Part shown: positions 16,858 through 25,874 of the stretch, in pieces
How positions within the stretch are numbered: the stretch's first letter is position 1
How the letters are laid out: each line of letters starts with the position of its first letter
Assembly (NCBI RefSeq): GCF_008801715.1
Contig: NZ_VZPG01000004.1
Span: forward strand, 186,001 to 250,000
Reading direction: 5' to 3'
DNA from: Pseudochrobactrum saccharolyticum
GTDB lineage: Bacteria > Pseudomonadota > Alphaproteobacteria > Rhizobiales > Rhizobiaceae
DNA: 64,000 nucleotides
Notes under the pieces: model-generated
Databases searched by the model: none
The model's input: only the letters and a program-made list of their open reading frames with translations
Told to the model about the DNA's origin: nothing
Position numbers and translations under genes: made by a program

Positions 16858-17283
16858 ATGTATCGTCTGCTGGCTTTTATCCTTGCTGTCGGTGTGCTGA
16901 CCGGTCTGGTCTTTTCCGGCGGATTTTTGACGCATGACAAGACTGCACAAAAACAACCTGACAGTGTTGCAGCCGTTATTGCTCATTCGGAGCAGGAATT
17001 GCAGTCAAAGGCCGATCAGGAACTGGCTGAAATTGACGCCAAGGCTGCACAGAACAGTGTTGCAGGCCCTGCTGTGCTTTTGCCGGAGCTGAAGAAACCA
17101 CTCACAGAAGAAGATGTGAGAGTTGCGGTGCAAAAAGCAGGTGATGATGCAGAGAAAACCGCTCTGAGTGTCGGTCAGACTGCAGATCAGGCGGCGGCAG
17201 CTAAAAAAACTGCAGAAGACTTCGTGCGTGTGCGCATGGAAAGTCAGATGCGTGCGGAACAGTCATCTGCAAAATCCATGTAA
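16858..17283 (+). CDS. Membrane-anchored alanine/glutamate-rich protein of unknown function
   Basis: A 141-residue protein with one hydrophobic N-terminal segment (LLAFILAVGVLTGLVFSGG, residues 4-22) that could be an anchor or uncleaved signal. A charged, Ala/Gln/Glu-rich helical region with coiled-coil character follows to the end. No family is recognised. GAGGAGG lies six bases before the ATG, so the gene is convincing. Its surroundings of peptidoglycan hydrolases suggest an envelope role, but nothing in the protein shows it. An AGAGCATTCCGG hairpin follows. Confidence 0.75.
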   Translation: MYRLLAFILAVGVLTGLVFSGGFLTHDKTAQKQPDSVAAVIAHSEQELQSKADQELAEIDAKAAQNSVAGPAVLLPELKKPLTEEDVRVAVQKAGDDAEKTALSVGQTADQAAAAKKTAEDFVRVRMESQMRAEQSSAKSM

Positions 17284-17290
17284 AATTATA

Positions 17291-17332
17291 AGAGCATTCC
17301 GGCTTTCGTTTGCATTGCCGGAAATGCTTTCT
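17291..17332. repeat. AGAGC-bounded palindrome
   Basis: AGCATTCCGG pairs with CCGGAAATGCT (one bulged A), followed by TTTCTCTTT. It may double as a terminator for the preceding gene. It belongs to a set of similar intergenic hairpins also at 19971, 43024, 51136 and 53333. Confidence 0.6.
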
Positions 17333-17468
17333 CTTTATGCTGTCTCCATCTCTTTCTGTGCAATGTCCTTAGCGCTCCGGTACTGACTGTCAGCAATGTC
17401 AGCTGAATTTCATTCAACTCTTTGCGCTTGATGGTTTTCATCAGAGTTGTTTTGAATTACATAAGCTT

Positions 17469-18206
17469 ATGTCGATTTGGTCCAGTATCGCTGATTTTTT
17501 AACGCAGACGGCTTACAGTGCGTTTTCCGGAGTGATTGAAGCCGTCCGTACCTATTTTGAGGGCGATGCGGAAACGCGCCGCCGTGTTGCTTTTTCCATC
17601 GCCATGATCGCGCTGTCTGCCAAAATGGCCAAAGCTGACGGCATTGTCTCGCAGCATGAAGTGCGGGCTTTTCAGGATATTTTTGAAGTACCGGAAAAAG
17701 AGGCGGATCACGTCTCAAGACTGTATAATCTTGCCAAGCAGGATGTGGCCGGTTTTGAGAGCTATGCCCGTCAGATTGCTTCGCTGTGCCGCTCTTCCCA
17801 GCAAAACGGCGCGGAAGAGCCTTGCGGTGCGCTTTCCGATGTTCTCGATGGTTTGTTCTATATCGCCAAAGCCGATGGCTATGTGCATGATAAGGAAATG
17901 CAGTTCCTGCGGCGTGTGGCGGAAATTTTCGGTATTGAAGAAGACGAGTTTTTGCTGATCGCCGGAAGGCACGTCAATCTCGGCCCTTCCGATCCCTATG
18001 CTGTTCTGGGTTTGACGCGCGGCGTAGGATTTACAGAGGCCAAGCAGCATTACCGCAAACTTGTGCGTCAGAACCATCCGGATCTGGTGATTGCCCGCGG
18101 TATGCCCTATGAATTTCAGAAAATAGCCAATCACCGTCTGGCTGCAATCAATGCGGCCTGGGCGACACTTGAGAAACAATTGGGTCAGCATGACTATGCA
18201 GGATAA
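17469..18206 (+). CDS. TerB-DnaJ co-chaperone (DjlA-like)
   Basis: A 245-residue protein. An N-terminal hydrophobic/amphipathic stretch (about residues 1-30) precedes a TerB/DjlA helical domain with two repeats, KMAKADGIVSQHEV and IAKADGYVHDKEM. A C-terminal J domain follows (DPYAVLGLTRGVGFTEAKQHYRK, with the HPD signature in RQNHPDLV). J proteins stimulate DnaK ATPase; DjlA-type proteins are linked to envelope stress responses. The frame overlaps the start of the next gene by 17 bases, indicating translational coupling with the amidase. Confidence 0.85.
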   Translation: MSIWSSIADFLTQTAYSAFSGVIEAVRTYFEGDAETRRRVAFSIAMIALSAKMAKADGIVSQHEVRAFQDIFEVPEKEADHVSRLYNLAKQDVAGFESYARQIASLCRSSQQNGAEEPCGALSDVLDGLFYIAKADGYVHDKEMQFLRRVAEIFGIEEDEFLLIAGRHVNLGPSDPYAVLGLTRGVGFTEAKQHYRKLVRQNHPDLVIARGMPYEFQKIANHRLAAINAAWATLEKQLGQHDYAG

Positions 18207-19026
18207 TTCAACACCGGAAGCCGGTTTGGCACAGAATAATCAGGCCGTCCCGCGCGCCTTGCTGAGCAAAGCTGACTATGAGGGCGCTGTTATTGATGCA
18301 TCTGCCAATTTCGGCCCGCGTAAAGACGGTAAAGAACCGCGTTTTCTGATCCTGCATTATACGGGGCTTGCGACTGCGCAGGAGGCTCTGGATATTCTCA
18401 AATGTCCTGAACGTGAAGTCTCGGCACATTATCTCGTGCATGAAGATGGTCAGGTTGTGCAGATGGTCGCGGAAAGCGAACGCGCATGGCATGCAGGCCA
18501 GAGCTGCTGGAAAGGGGAGCGGGATATCAATTCTGCTTCTATCGGTATCGAGATTGTCAATCCGGGTGTGCTGGAGAATTTTCCGCCTTTTCCAGATGCG
18601 CAGATTTCCTCGGTGATCTCTCTCTGCCGCTCGATTTGCGAACGCTATAATATTGCGCCGGAGAATGTGCTTGCCCATTCGGATATTGCTCCGGAACGCA
18701 AGATTGATCCGGGCGAGAATTTTCCGTGGGAGACCCTGTTTAAAGCAGGCATCGGTCATTGGGTTGAACCGGCACCGATCCGCGGCGGACGGTTTTTTGC
18801 CATGGGCGATCAGGGGCAACCGGTTGAGGCTTTGCAGTCCATGCTGGCAATGTATGGCTATGATATCACCATCAATGGCGAGTTTAACGAACGGACCAAA
18901 GTGGTGCTAAGTGCATTTCAGCGCCATTTTCGCCCGATTCAGATTGATGGTGTGGCGGATATCTCGACAATTGAGACACTGCACAGGCTTATTTCGACGA
19001 ATTTGCGTGAAACCGTAACCAGCTGA
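18190..19026 (+). CDS. N-acetylmuramoyl-L-alanine amidase, AmiD-like, with peptidoglycan-binding domain
   Basis: A 278-residue amidase_2 enzyme. Zinc-site motifs are LHYTG (His), HSDIAPERKIDPG (His and Asp) and the catalytic-face SIGIEIVNPG. A C-terminal PG_binding_1 domain follows (VEALQSMLAMYGYDI...VVLSAFQRHFRP). It cleaves the MurNAc-L-Ala amide and may act on anhydro-muropeptides. There is no signal peptide, unlike lipoprotein AmiD, so a cytosolic recycling role (AmpD-like) is possible. Starts at 18190 (ATGACTATG) or 18196 are both plausible; each overlaps the co-chaperone stop. Confidence 0.88.
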   Translation: MTMQDNSTPEAGLAQNNQAVPRALLSKADYEGAVIDASANFGPRKDGKEPRFLILHYTGLATAQEALDILKCPEREVSAHYLVHEDGQVVQMVAESERAWHAGQSCWKGERDINSASIGIEIVNPGVLENFPPFPDAQISSVISLCRSICERYNIAPENVLAHSDIAPERKIDPGENFPWETLFKAGIGHWVEPAPIRGGRFFAMGDQGQPVEALQSMLAMYGYDITINGEFNERTKVVLSAFQRHFRPIQIDGVADISTIETLHRLISTNLRETVTS

Positions 19027-19269
19027 TTTTTCAAAAGACCTTATTGTTGGCAGCAAGAAATAGTCCGCTAATGTTACAGGTTTTTGCAATCTGTGACTTG
19101 CCCCGACAATCTTCGGCTGCATTTCCCCGTCAGATACAACCTCAATTTCCTTGAGCAAGTCTGGTGATGGGGCGGACTGTTTCCCAAAAGGAAGGGCGTT
19201 GAAAGCTGGTTTTGCATGCCTTGCAAACCCTTTCGACGGATTATGCAACAGTTCCAACGGTTAAGGTTT

Positions 19270-19971
19270 ATGATTAAAAAAATTGGATTTTTATGCGCTC
19301 TCAGCGGGGCGGTGGTTTCGTTCGGTCTGACACCAGCCATGAGTGCACCGGTACTTGAAAAAACAAATCTTGTAGACATCCTGAAAGCAAAAAAAGAAGC
19401 TTCAGAAAAGACTGCAACAAAGAAGAATGAAGCGACTAAAAACAAGGCTGATACCAGCCGTACTGCCTATCAGAAACAGGCTTCCGGTACTGCCAAAATG
19501 CCGGTTATTGAGCGTCGTTCCGCTCGCACCCGCATTGATCTGAATAATCAGATCAGCGGCAAAGCAGAAACCAAGCAGGCGCAGACAGACAAGTCAGGCA
19601 AGCCTTATTCCGGCATCATTGCCCGTTATGCATCTTCCTATGGCGTGCCGCTGGCACTGGCTCATGCGGTTGTGCGCAATGAAAGCAATTATCAGGCACA
19701 TGTTCGCGGCAGCGCCGGTGAAATCGGCCTGATGCAGATCAAGCTCGGTACTGCACGCGGTCTGGGTTATACCGGTTCGGCAAAAGGTCTCTATGATCCG
19801 GCAACCAATGTGCAATATGGCATGAAATATCTTGCACAGGCACAGAAGCTCGGTGGTGGTTCAACCTGCGGCACAATTCTGAAATATAATGCCGGTCACG
19901 GCGCCAAGCGTATGAACCCGACATCTGCAAAATATTGCAGCAAAGTTAAAGACTTCATGCGTTCATTCTAA
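19270..19971 (+). CDS. Lytic transglycosylase, SLT domain
   Basis: A 233-residue exported protein. The signal peptide is MIKKIGFLCALSGAVVSFGL with cleavage near TPAMSA. A basic, low-complexity linker rich in Lys, Thr and Ala covers residues 30-100. A Slt-type catalytic domain follows: AHAVVRNESNYQAHVRG with catalytic Glu, GEIGLMQI, and DPATNVQYGMKYLAQ. It cuts glycan strands in the periplasm. The ATG at 19270 with AAGG upstream begins the signal peptide; an upstream in-frame extension to 19216 has no ribosome site. A perfect palindrome follows the stop. Confidence 0.9.
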   Translation: MIKKIGFLCALSGAVVSFGLTPAMSAPVLEKTNLVDILKAKKEASEKTATKKNEATKNKADTSRTAYQKQASGTAKMPVIERRSARTRIDLNNQISGKAETKQAQTDKSGKPYSGIIARYASSYGVPLALAHAVVRNESNYQAHVRGSAGEIGLMQIKLGTARGLGYTGSAKGLYDPATNVQYGMKYLAQAQKLGGGSTCGTILKYNAGHGAKRMNPTSAKYCSKVKDFMRSF

Positions 19972-20019
19972 GAGCACAATTGCGACCGTTAACTGAGGTC
20001 AGTTAACTGCAAATGCTCT
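19971..20019. repeat. AGAGC-bounded palindrome with a near-perfect cruciform core
   Basis: The outer arms are AGAGCA/TGCTCT. Inside, GTTAACTGA (19988-19996) is separated by only GG from its exact complement TCAGTTAAC. It starts at the last base of the transglycosylase stop codon. Confidence 0.65.
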
Positions 20020-20078
20020 ATGCCTGTTTATATTCAGGCTCTGGCGGGATGTTTTGTACGCCATAACCTAAATCTAAA

Positions 20079-20100
20079 CAGCCCTTACACAGCAGGGCTG
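20079..20100 (+). terminator. Hairpin downstream of the SLT gene
   Basis: CAGCCCT and AGGGCTG form a 7-bp stem followed by AGATTTTAT. The weak T tract makes it a possible terminator only. Confidence 0.4.
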
Positions 20101-20111
20101 AGATTTTATAC

Positions 20112-20150
20112 AAAAGCTGGGTTTCCGTCGCCGGAGCCCAGCTTTTTTAT
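20112..20150 (+). terminator. Rho-independent terminator upstream of rnpB
   Basis: AAAAGCTGGG and CCCAGCTTTT form a perfect 10-bp stem followed by TTAT. It isolates the SLT gene from rnpB. Confidence 0.85.
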
Positions 20151-20184
20151 TGCGTTTTATGACAGATCAAGCCTATAGACGCAT

Positions 20185-20595
20185 GTCAGCCGGTCGGGCA
20201 GCCGCGCTTGTTCAATACCGAAAGGTGGCAAGTGAGGAAAGTCCGGGCTCCATGGAAACACGATGCCGGGTAACGCCCGGCGAGGGTGACCTCAGGGAAA
20301 GTGCAACAGAGAGCAGACCGCCTGCCATCGCCCGTAAGGGCATCGGGCAGGTAAGGGTGAAAGGGTGGGGTAAGAGCCCACCGCGCTGCCGGTAACGGGA
20401 GTGGCACGGTAAACCCCATCGGGAGCAAGACCGAATAGGGACGGCGCATCAGGCTTCGGTCTGGTAATCAGTTTCCGGATAGCCGTCCGGGTGGGTTGCA
20501 AGAGGCGGGTGGCGACATCCGTCCCAGATGAATGGCTGCCGCGTCGGGCTGGAAACAGTCCGGCCATACAGAACCCGGCTTACAGACCGGCTGAC
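20185..20595 (+). ncRNA. rnpB: RNase P RNA, bacterial class A
   Basis: The catalytic RNA of tRNA 5' maturation. The closing helix P1 is GTCAGCCGGTC (20185-20195) with its exact complement GACCGGCTGAC (20585-20595). The conserved core is present: GAGGAAAGTCCGGGCTCC in the 5' part, the central ACAGAGAGCAGACCGCC, the GGTAAGGGTGAAAGGGTGGGGTAAGAGC stretch, and the 3' CAGAACCCGGCTTACAGACC. Total length of about 411 bases is normal for Alphaproteobacteria. Short open frames on both strands within it are not genes. Confidence 0.97.
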
Positions 20596-20992
20596 AATTC
20601 TGTTTAAATTATTTCGGCATAAGATGCTGCACAAAGCGCCATTTTAACCGCTGATAAATCATAACTGTGCCCGTATAATAACCCTTCCTTAATATTAATA
20701 TTGGATAAATTTATTCACGGCGTATTGCGTGTCCGGCCGGCTGCGCAGTCGCAAAAATCGATAATATGGCAACGTTCGGAGCAGTTTTTGCGCCTGCGTT
20801 GACGCCTACCTTACCCCGGTGGTATTTCTTAATGCAGTTTGTTGCGTCCAGACTTTGTTCAGTTTCCAGACATTTTGTGCTGCATCCGGTATTGGCCGGT
20901 ATGCAAAATGCTGAAATCTGCAGCCGCGGTTTAACCGTTGGCGGGCAAGGATCTGCCGTTCTCACGCTGGGTCCGCTGAAGAAAGCAAAACA
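20596..20992. other. Intergenic region between rnpB and rsmH; mraZ absent
   Basis: A 397-bp gap in which no MraZ-like reading frame exists in any phase; the one open frame on the + strand is short and has no domain. An AT-rich segment around 20690-20712 (TTAATATTAATATTGGATAAA) is the likeliest promoter area for the dcw cluster. Confidence 0.6.
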
Positions 20993-22087
20993 ATGACAGG
21001 ACCGAAGGAAATTATGGTTCCGGAAGCGCAGGCAGACAAACTGACACCGCACGCTGATACACAGGCGGGCGCATCAGAGCATGAAGATTATTCCCGCCAT
21101 ATTCCGGTTATGCTGGAAGAGGTTGTCAGTGCTTTGCAGCCTGAAGCCGGTAAACTCTATGTGGACGGCACTTTCGGTGCCGGCGGCTACACAAAACGAA
21201 TTCTCAAAACCGGTGCCGAAGTTTTGGCCATTGACCGCGACCCGAATGCAATTGCTGCCGGACAGGCGGTGGTTGCAGAATATCAAGGACGTTTGCGTCT
21301 GGTGCAGGCACGCTTTTCCCAGATGGAAGATGTGCTGAGCGATGTGCAGCCTGATGGTGTTGTGCTGGATATCGGCGTTTCCTCTATGCAGATTGACGAG
21401 GCCGATCGCGGTTTTTCTTTCCAGAAAGACGGGCCGCTGGATATGCGCATGTCCTCGCAGGGCCTGAGTGCTGCTGATGTGGTTAACCAGTATAAAATGG
21501 GTGATCTGGCACGCATCTTTAATTTTCTCAGTGAGGAACGTCATGCCGGACGCATTGCGCGCATGATCGAAAAACGCCGCGAGAGCGAACCTTTCAACCG
21601 CACCCGTGATCTCGCTAATGCGATTGAGATGCTGGTCGGGCGTCATCCGAAAGACCGTATTCATCCGGCGACCCGTGTTTTTCAGGCGCTGCGTATTTAT
21701 GTGAATGACGAGCTGGGTGAACTGGCGCGTGCATTGATTGCTGCAGAACGCTCGCTGAAACCGGGCGGTCGTCTGGTTGTTGTGACATTCCACTCGCTGG
21801 AAGACCGTATTGTGAAGCGTTTCTTTGCAGACCGTGCGGGCGGCGGCGGCGGCTCGCGCCATTTGCCGGAGGCGCATATGCGTCACGGCAGCTTCGCGCC
21901 TGCAGTCAAAGGCGCGGTGGGTGCCAGCGAGGAGGAGGCGGAGCGCAATCCGCGCGCGCGTTCGGCCAAGCTGCGTGCCGGTATCCGCACAGAATATCCG
22001 CCGCTTAAAGCGGATTACAGTATTTTCGGCCTGCCAACCCTGCCTGTTCTGCCAGAAACTGATAATGCGAAGAGGAAATCATCATGA
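20993..22087 (+). CDS. rsmH: 16S rRNA (cytosine-1402-N4)-methyltransferase RsmH (MraW)
   Basis: A 364-residue SAM methyltransferase that modifies m4Cm1402 of 16S rRNA; by position it is the first gene of the dcw cluster. Visible segments are [13 protein letters not shown] near residue 37, motif [16 protein letters not shown], the later [26 protein letters not shown] and [16 protein letters not shown] near 260. The N-terminal 35 residues are a polar extension. ATG 20993 is used; ATG 21014 inside the extension is an alternative. It overlaps ftsL by four bases. Confidence 0.95.
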   Translation: MTGPKEIMVPEAQADKLTPHADTQAGASEHEDYSRHIPVMLEEVVSALQPEAGKLYVDGTFGAGGYTKRILKTGAEVLAIDRDPNAIAAGQAVVAEYQGRLRLVQARFSQMEDVLSDVQPDGVVLDIGVSSMQIDEADRGFSFQKDGPLDMRMSSQGLSAADVVNQYKMGDLARIFNFLSEERHAGRIARMIEKRRESEPFNRTRDLANAIEMLVGRHPKDRIHPATRVFQALRIYVNDELGELARALIAAERSLKPGGRLVVVTFHSLEDRIVKRFFADRAGGGGGSRHLPEAHMRHGSFAPAVKGAVGASEEEAERNPRARSAKLRAGIRTEYPPLKADYSIFGLPTLPVLPETDNAKRKSS

Positions 22088-22521
22088 TGCGAACTATAGA
22101 TATTATATTGATCGCAGTCATGCTGGTAGCGGCAACCGTGACCTATAAGATCAAACATGATGCTGAAAAGCAGGTGGTTGAGATCAAGAAAATTCAGCGC
22201 CAGATCGCCTTTGAAAAAGACACGATCAATCTGCTGAAAGCCGACTGGAGCCTGATGACCCAGCCGAACCGTTTGCAGCGTTTGTCTGATATTTATCAGT
22301 CACAGCTGAAACTGCAGCCGGTTGATGTGACGCAGATCGGTTTGTTCGATGATATTCCGATGAAACAGGCTGATGATATTGAAAAGCTGATCGGCGGCAG
22401 CGCCGATCTGATTGCATCTGTTGATACGATGAGCACAGGCAGTGTTGCGCAAACTGCACCGGCGGGTGCGGTTTCAAATGCGGCACCGATGCGTGTTGTG
22501 GTTCCGGGAGTGCGGCCATGA
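22084..22521 (+). CDS. ftsL: Cell division protein FtsL
   Basis: A 145-residue bitopic protein. A single N-terminal membrane span ([19 protein letters not shown], residues 5-23) is followed by a periplasmic coiled-coil-like helix ([20 protein letters not shown]). Position between rsmH and ftsI identifies it. It joins FtsB/FtsQ to activate FtsWI. Its frame overlaps rsmH and ftsI by four bases each, so the three are translationally coupled. The C-terminal third is Ala/Ser-rich and variable. Confidence 0.9.
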   Translation: MMRTIDIILIAVMLVAATVTYKIKHDAEKQVVEIKKIQRQIAFEKDTINLLKADWSLMTQPNRLQRLSDIYQSQLKLQPVDVTQIGLFDDIPMKQADDIEKLIGGSADLIASVDTMSTGSVAQTAPAGAVSNAAPMRVVVPGVRP

Positions 22522-24332
22522 GCGGAAAAAGCAGCTGGTTCCGGCGTAAAAATAAAAAGTCCTCATCAGATGATGCTCCGGTTCTGGGACAGGCACCTGA
22601 ATTTGACAGTGCCGCGCTCGAGAGTGAGCGCGGCATTGCCACGTCTCCGCTCAATGACAGTGTTGCCTTTGCCGGAAACCGCAAAAAACACGGAAACCGT
22701 GCGCGTAATCGTCTGATTATGGCGATTTCCTGCTTTGTCGGTATTTATGCGGTGATTGGCGGCCGTCTCGTTTATTACGGTATGCAGGGTGGCGATAATG
22801 AAGGTTATCGCGCCGGTGCGGCCAGCACGCTTGCAGCACGGCCGGATATTCTTGACCGCAATGGCGAAGTTCTGGCGACGGATATCAAAACCGCTTCGCT
22901 CTATGCCGAGCCGAAAAAAATTGCCGATCCGGACGAAACTCTGGAATTGCTGGCAACGGTTCTGCCGAATCTTGACTGGGAAAGCACCTATCGCCGTCTG
23001 AAAAGCGGTGCGGGCTTTGTGTGGATTCAGCGCGGTCTGACACCGCGTCAGCAAAGCCAGATCATGGCGCTGGGTGTGCCGGGTATCGGTTTCCGCACAG
23101 AGAAATCCCGTTTCTATCCGGGCGGGCCTACGGCTTCTCATATTGTCGGTCTGGTCAATATCGACAATCAGGGTATTGCCGGTATGGAAAAATATATCGA
23201 CAGTCAGGGCTTAAGCGATCTGCGTATGGCAGGCCTTGCCCAGCCGGATAATCTCGAGCCGTTCCGCCTGTCGATTGATCTGCGTGTGCAGCATATTATG
23301 CGCGACGAACTGGTGCGCGCTGTTGAAAAATATCGTGCGATTGCTGCCGGTGCTGTGGTGCTGAATGCCAAGACCGGTGAAGTGGTTGCTATGGCTTCGG
23401 TGCCGGATTTTGATCCGAATAATCCGTATAATGCGCTGGAGAAAGACCGTCTGAACCGGATGTCTGCCGGTACTTATGAAATGGGCTCGACGATCAAGAG
23501 CTTCACCACAGCGATGGCTCTGGATTCCGGTAAGTTCAATCTGGAAAGCAAGTTTGATGCGACCCGACCGATCACGATTGGTCGTCAGACCATCCGCGAC
23601 TTCCACGGTAAAGCCCGTTGGCTGACACTGGCAGAAGTGTTTATTTATTCCTCCAATATCGGTTCGGGTAAAGAAGTTGACGCGATTGGTATTGAAGGCC
23701 ATCGCGAGTTTCTGAAGCGCGTCGGTTTGCTGGATCGTATGCAGACCGAATTGCCGGAAGTGGCACGTCCTGTTGAGCCGCGCGTGTGGAAGAAGGTACA
23801 CTCCATTACCATTTCCTATGGTCACGGTATGATGACCACGCCTTTGCAGACGGCCGTTGCTGCTGCGGCGCTGGTCAATGGCGGCAAGCTCATTCCGCCG
23901 ACATTCCTGCCACGCACACAAGACGAGGCCAATGCTGTTGCCACACAGGTTCTGAAGCCTAAAACCAGCGATGATATGCGTTATCTCTATCGTCTCAATT
24001 CCGAGATCGGTTCCGGTCGTCGTGCTGAGGTAAAGGGCTATCGCGTTGGCGGTAAAACCGGTACAGCGGAAAAGGTTATTAACGGCCGTTATTCCAAAGA
24101 TGTCCGTTTTAATGCGTTTCTTGCTGCATTCCCGATGGATGACCCGACCTATGTGGTTCTGACCATTATCGATGAACCAAAACCGGAGGAAGGCAAACTT
24201 TCTGCGACCGCCGGACTCAATGCTGCCCCAATGGTTGCAAATATCATCCGCCGGTCAGCATCATTTCTAGGGGTGTCGCCTGATTTTGCGCAGGATAATG
24301 CACCAATTCTGGCAGCTTATGAGAATGACTGA
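22518..24332 (+). CDS. ftsI: Septal peptidoglycan transpeptidase FtsI (PBP3)
   Basis: A 604-residue class B penicillin-binding protein. A cytosolic basic tail of about 60 residues precedes one membrane span (LIMAISCFVGIYAVIGGRLVYY). The pedestal domain contains RPDILDRNGEVLATDI. The transpeptidase domain has the active-site Ser in GSTIKSFTTA, the SSN triad element and KTGTAEK. It cross-links septal peptidoglycan with its partner FtsW. It overlaps ftsL and is followed by a hairpin before murE. Confidence 0.96.
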   Translation: MSGKSSWFRRKNKKSSSDDAPVLGQAPEFDSAALESERGIATSPLNDSVAFAGNRKKHGNRARNRLIMAISCFVGIYAVIGGRLVYYGMQGGDNEGYRAGAASTLAARPDILDRNGEVLATDIKTASLYAEPKKIADPDETLELLATVLPNLDWESTYRRLKSGAGFVWIQRGLTPRQQSQIMALGVPGIGFRTEKSRFYPGGPTASHIVGLVNIDNQGIAGMEKYIDSQGLSDLRMAGLAQPDNLEPFRLSIDLRVQHIMRDELVRAVEKYRAIAAGAVVLNAKTGEVVAMASVPDFDPNNPYNALEKDRLNRMSAGTYEMGSTIKSFTTAMALDSGKFNLESKFDATRPITIGRQTIRDFHGKARWLTLAEVFIYSSNIGSGKEVDAIGIEGHREFLKRVGLLDRMQTELPEVARPVEPRVWKKVHSITISYGHGMMTTPLQTAVAAAALVNGGKLIPPTFLPRTQDEANAVATQVLKPKTSDDMRYLYRLNSEIGSGRRAEVKGYRVGGKTGTAEKVINGRYSKDVRFNAFLAAFPMDDPTYVVLTIIDEPKPEEGKLSATAGLNAAPMVANIIRRSASFLGVSPDFAQDNAPILAAYEND

Positions 24333-24348
24333 TCTGAGCAGGGGATCA

Positions 24349-24388
24349 ATGTGACGTAATAATGCCTTGAGCACTTATTATGTCACAT
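24349..24388 (+). terminator. Intercistronic hairpin ftsI-murE
   Basis: ATGTGACGTAATAA and TTATTATGTCACAT form a 14-bp stem (one G-U) with a 12-base loop. There is no T tract, so attenuation or RNA processing is more likely than full termination. Confidence 0.55.
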
Positions 24389-24419
24389 GAAATGAATTCA
24401 AAATCGGGATCTGAATGGC

Positions 24420-25874
24420 ATGAAACTTCAAGATATCGCAGCCTATGTAAATGATATGACGGACTCAGTCGTGCAGACTGAGATTTCCGGATTGAGTTCC
24501 GATTCCCGTAAGGTACAGAAGGGCAGCTTGTTTGCGGCTCTGAAAGGCGTGAAAAATGACGGTTCGGCCTATGCTGCTGATGCTGTCAAACGCGGTGCAG
24601 TTGCAATTCTGGCCGATGAAGACATGAATGCCGAGGGCATCACTGTGCCGGTGCTGCGCAGCAAAGACCCGCGCCATGCGCTGGCAATGGCTGCTGCAAA
24701 ATTCTATGGTAAACAACCGCAGATTATGACTGCTGTTACCGGTACCAGCGGCAAAACCTCCGTTGCTTCCTTCACCCAGCAGATTTGGGCCTATGCAGGT
24801 TTTGCGGCAGCAAGCATTGGTACGACCGGCGTTTTCTCCCCGACACGGAATGAATATGGCTCGCTGACAACACCGGATCCGGTGGAGCTGCAGAAACTTC
24901 TCGCAGAGCTGGCGGATGAAGGTGTGACCCATGCCTGTATGGAAGCCTCATCGCATGGACTGGATCAGCGCCGTCTGGACGGTGTGAAACTGACAGCCGC
25001 AGCTTTCACCAATCTCGGCCGCGATCATATGGATTATCATCCGACGGTTGAAGATTATCTTGGCGCAAAAATGCGCCTGTTTGATACGCTGCTGCCAAAA
25101 GGTGCTCCCGCGATTATTTTTGCTGATGATGTCTTTTCACCGCAGGCGATTGCAGCCGCTGTTGCTGCCGGTTCTGATGTGAAAACCGTTGGCCGTAAAG
25201 GTGATTTCATTACGCTGAAACGCGTGGAGCACGAGCGCCATCGCCAGCATGTTGAGCTGAGCCATGCCGGTAAGATTTACGAATTTGCTTTGCCGCTGGC
25301 GGGTGATTTTCAGGTGGCGAATGCGCTGGTTGCTGCCGGTCTGGCAATTGTCTCCGGTGTGCCTGCGGATGCGGCTTTCCGTGCATTGGAGCGTCTGAAA
25401 GGTGCGCCGGGTCGTCTGGATCTGGTCGGTTCGACTGAAGACGGCGTGCCTGTCTATGTGGACTATGCCCATAAGCCAGACGCGCTGGAAAATGTGCTGA
25501 CTTCAGTTCGCCCGTTTACCACCGGCCGTGTGATCGTAGTATTTGGCTGCGGCGGTGACCGCGACAAGGGCAAGCGTCCGATCATGGGAGAAATCGCCAC
25601 CCGTCTGGCCGATGTGGTGATTGTCACCGACGATAATCCGCGTTCGGAAGTACCGGCTACTATCCGCTCAGAAATTCTGGCTGCGGCACCGGATGCACTG
25701 GAAATCGGTGACCGTCATGAAGCTATCCGCCATGCCGTGCTGCTCGCACAGGCAGGCGATACAGTTATTATTGCGGGCAAGGGGCATGAAGAAGGGCAGA
25801 CCATCAATGATGTGACGCTGCCATTCTCCGATCATGCAGAAGTTGCCCGCTCGCTTGAGGCGCGTTTTAAATGA
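24420..25874 (+). CDS. murE: UDP-MurNAc-tripeptide synthetase MurE (meso-diaminopimelate adding)
   Basis: A 484-residue Mur ligase. The three-domain fold has the ATP loop [11 protein letters not shown] near residue 110. The C-terminal domain carries DDNPRSEVP; the DNPR motif marks specificity for meso-diaminopimelate rather than lysine. It adds the third stem-peptide residue to UDP-MurNAc-L-Ala-D-Glu in the cytosol. It overlaps murF by four bases and lies 87 bp after ftsI with a hairpin between. Confidence 0.96.
   Translation: MKLQDIAAYVNDMTDSVVQTEISGLSSDSRKVQKGSLFAALKGVKNDGSAYAADAVKRGAVAILADEDMNAEGITVPVLRSKDPRHALAMAAAKFYGKQPQIMTAVTGTSGKTSVASFTQQIWAYAGFAAASIGTTGVFSPTRNEYGSLTTPDPVELQKLLAELADEGVTHACMEASSHGLDQRRLDGVKLTAAAFTNLGRDHMDYHPTVEDYLGAKMRLFDTLLPKGAPAIIFADDVFSPQAIAAAVAAGSDVKTVGRKGDFITLKRVEHERHRQHVELSHAGKIYEFALPLAGDFQVANALVAAGLAIVSGVPADAAFRALERLKGAPGRLDLVGSTEDGVPVYVDYAHKPDALENVLTSVRPFTTGRVIVVFGCGGDRDKGKRPIMGEIATRLADVVIVTDDNPRSEVPATIRSEILAAAPDALEIGDRHEAIRHAVLLAQAGDTVIIAGKGHEEGQTINDVTLPFSDHAEVARSLEARFK

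Noticed and set aside
20150-20634. Several short open frames on both strands near 20200-20600
   Set aside because: They fall inside RNase P RNA, whose paired ends and conserved core explain the sequence.
20766-20996. A 76-codon frame upstream of rsmH as a possible mraZ remnant
   Set aside because: Its translation has no AbrB/MraZ features and no ribosome site.
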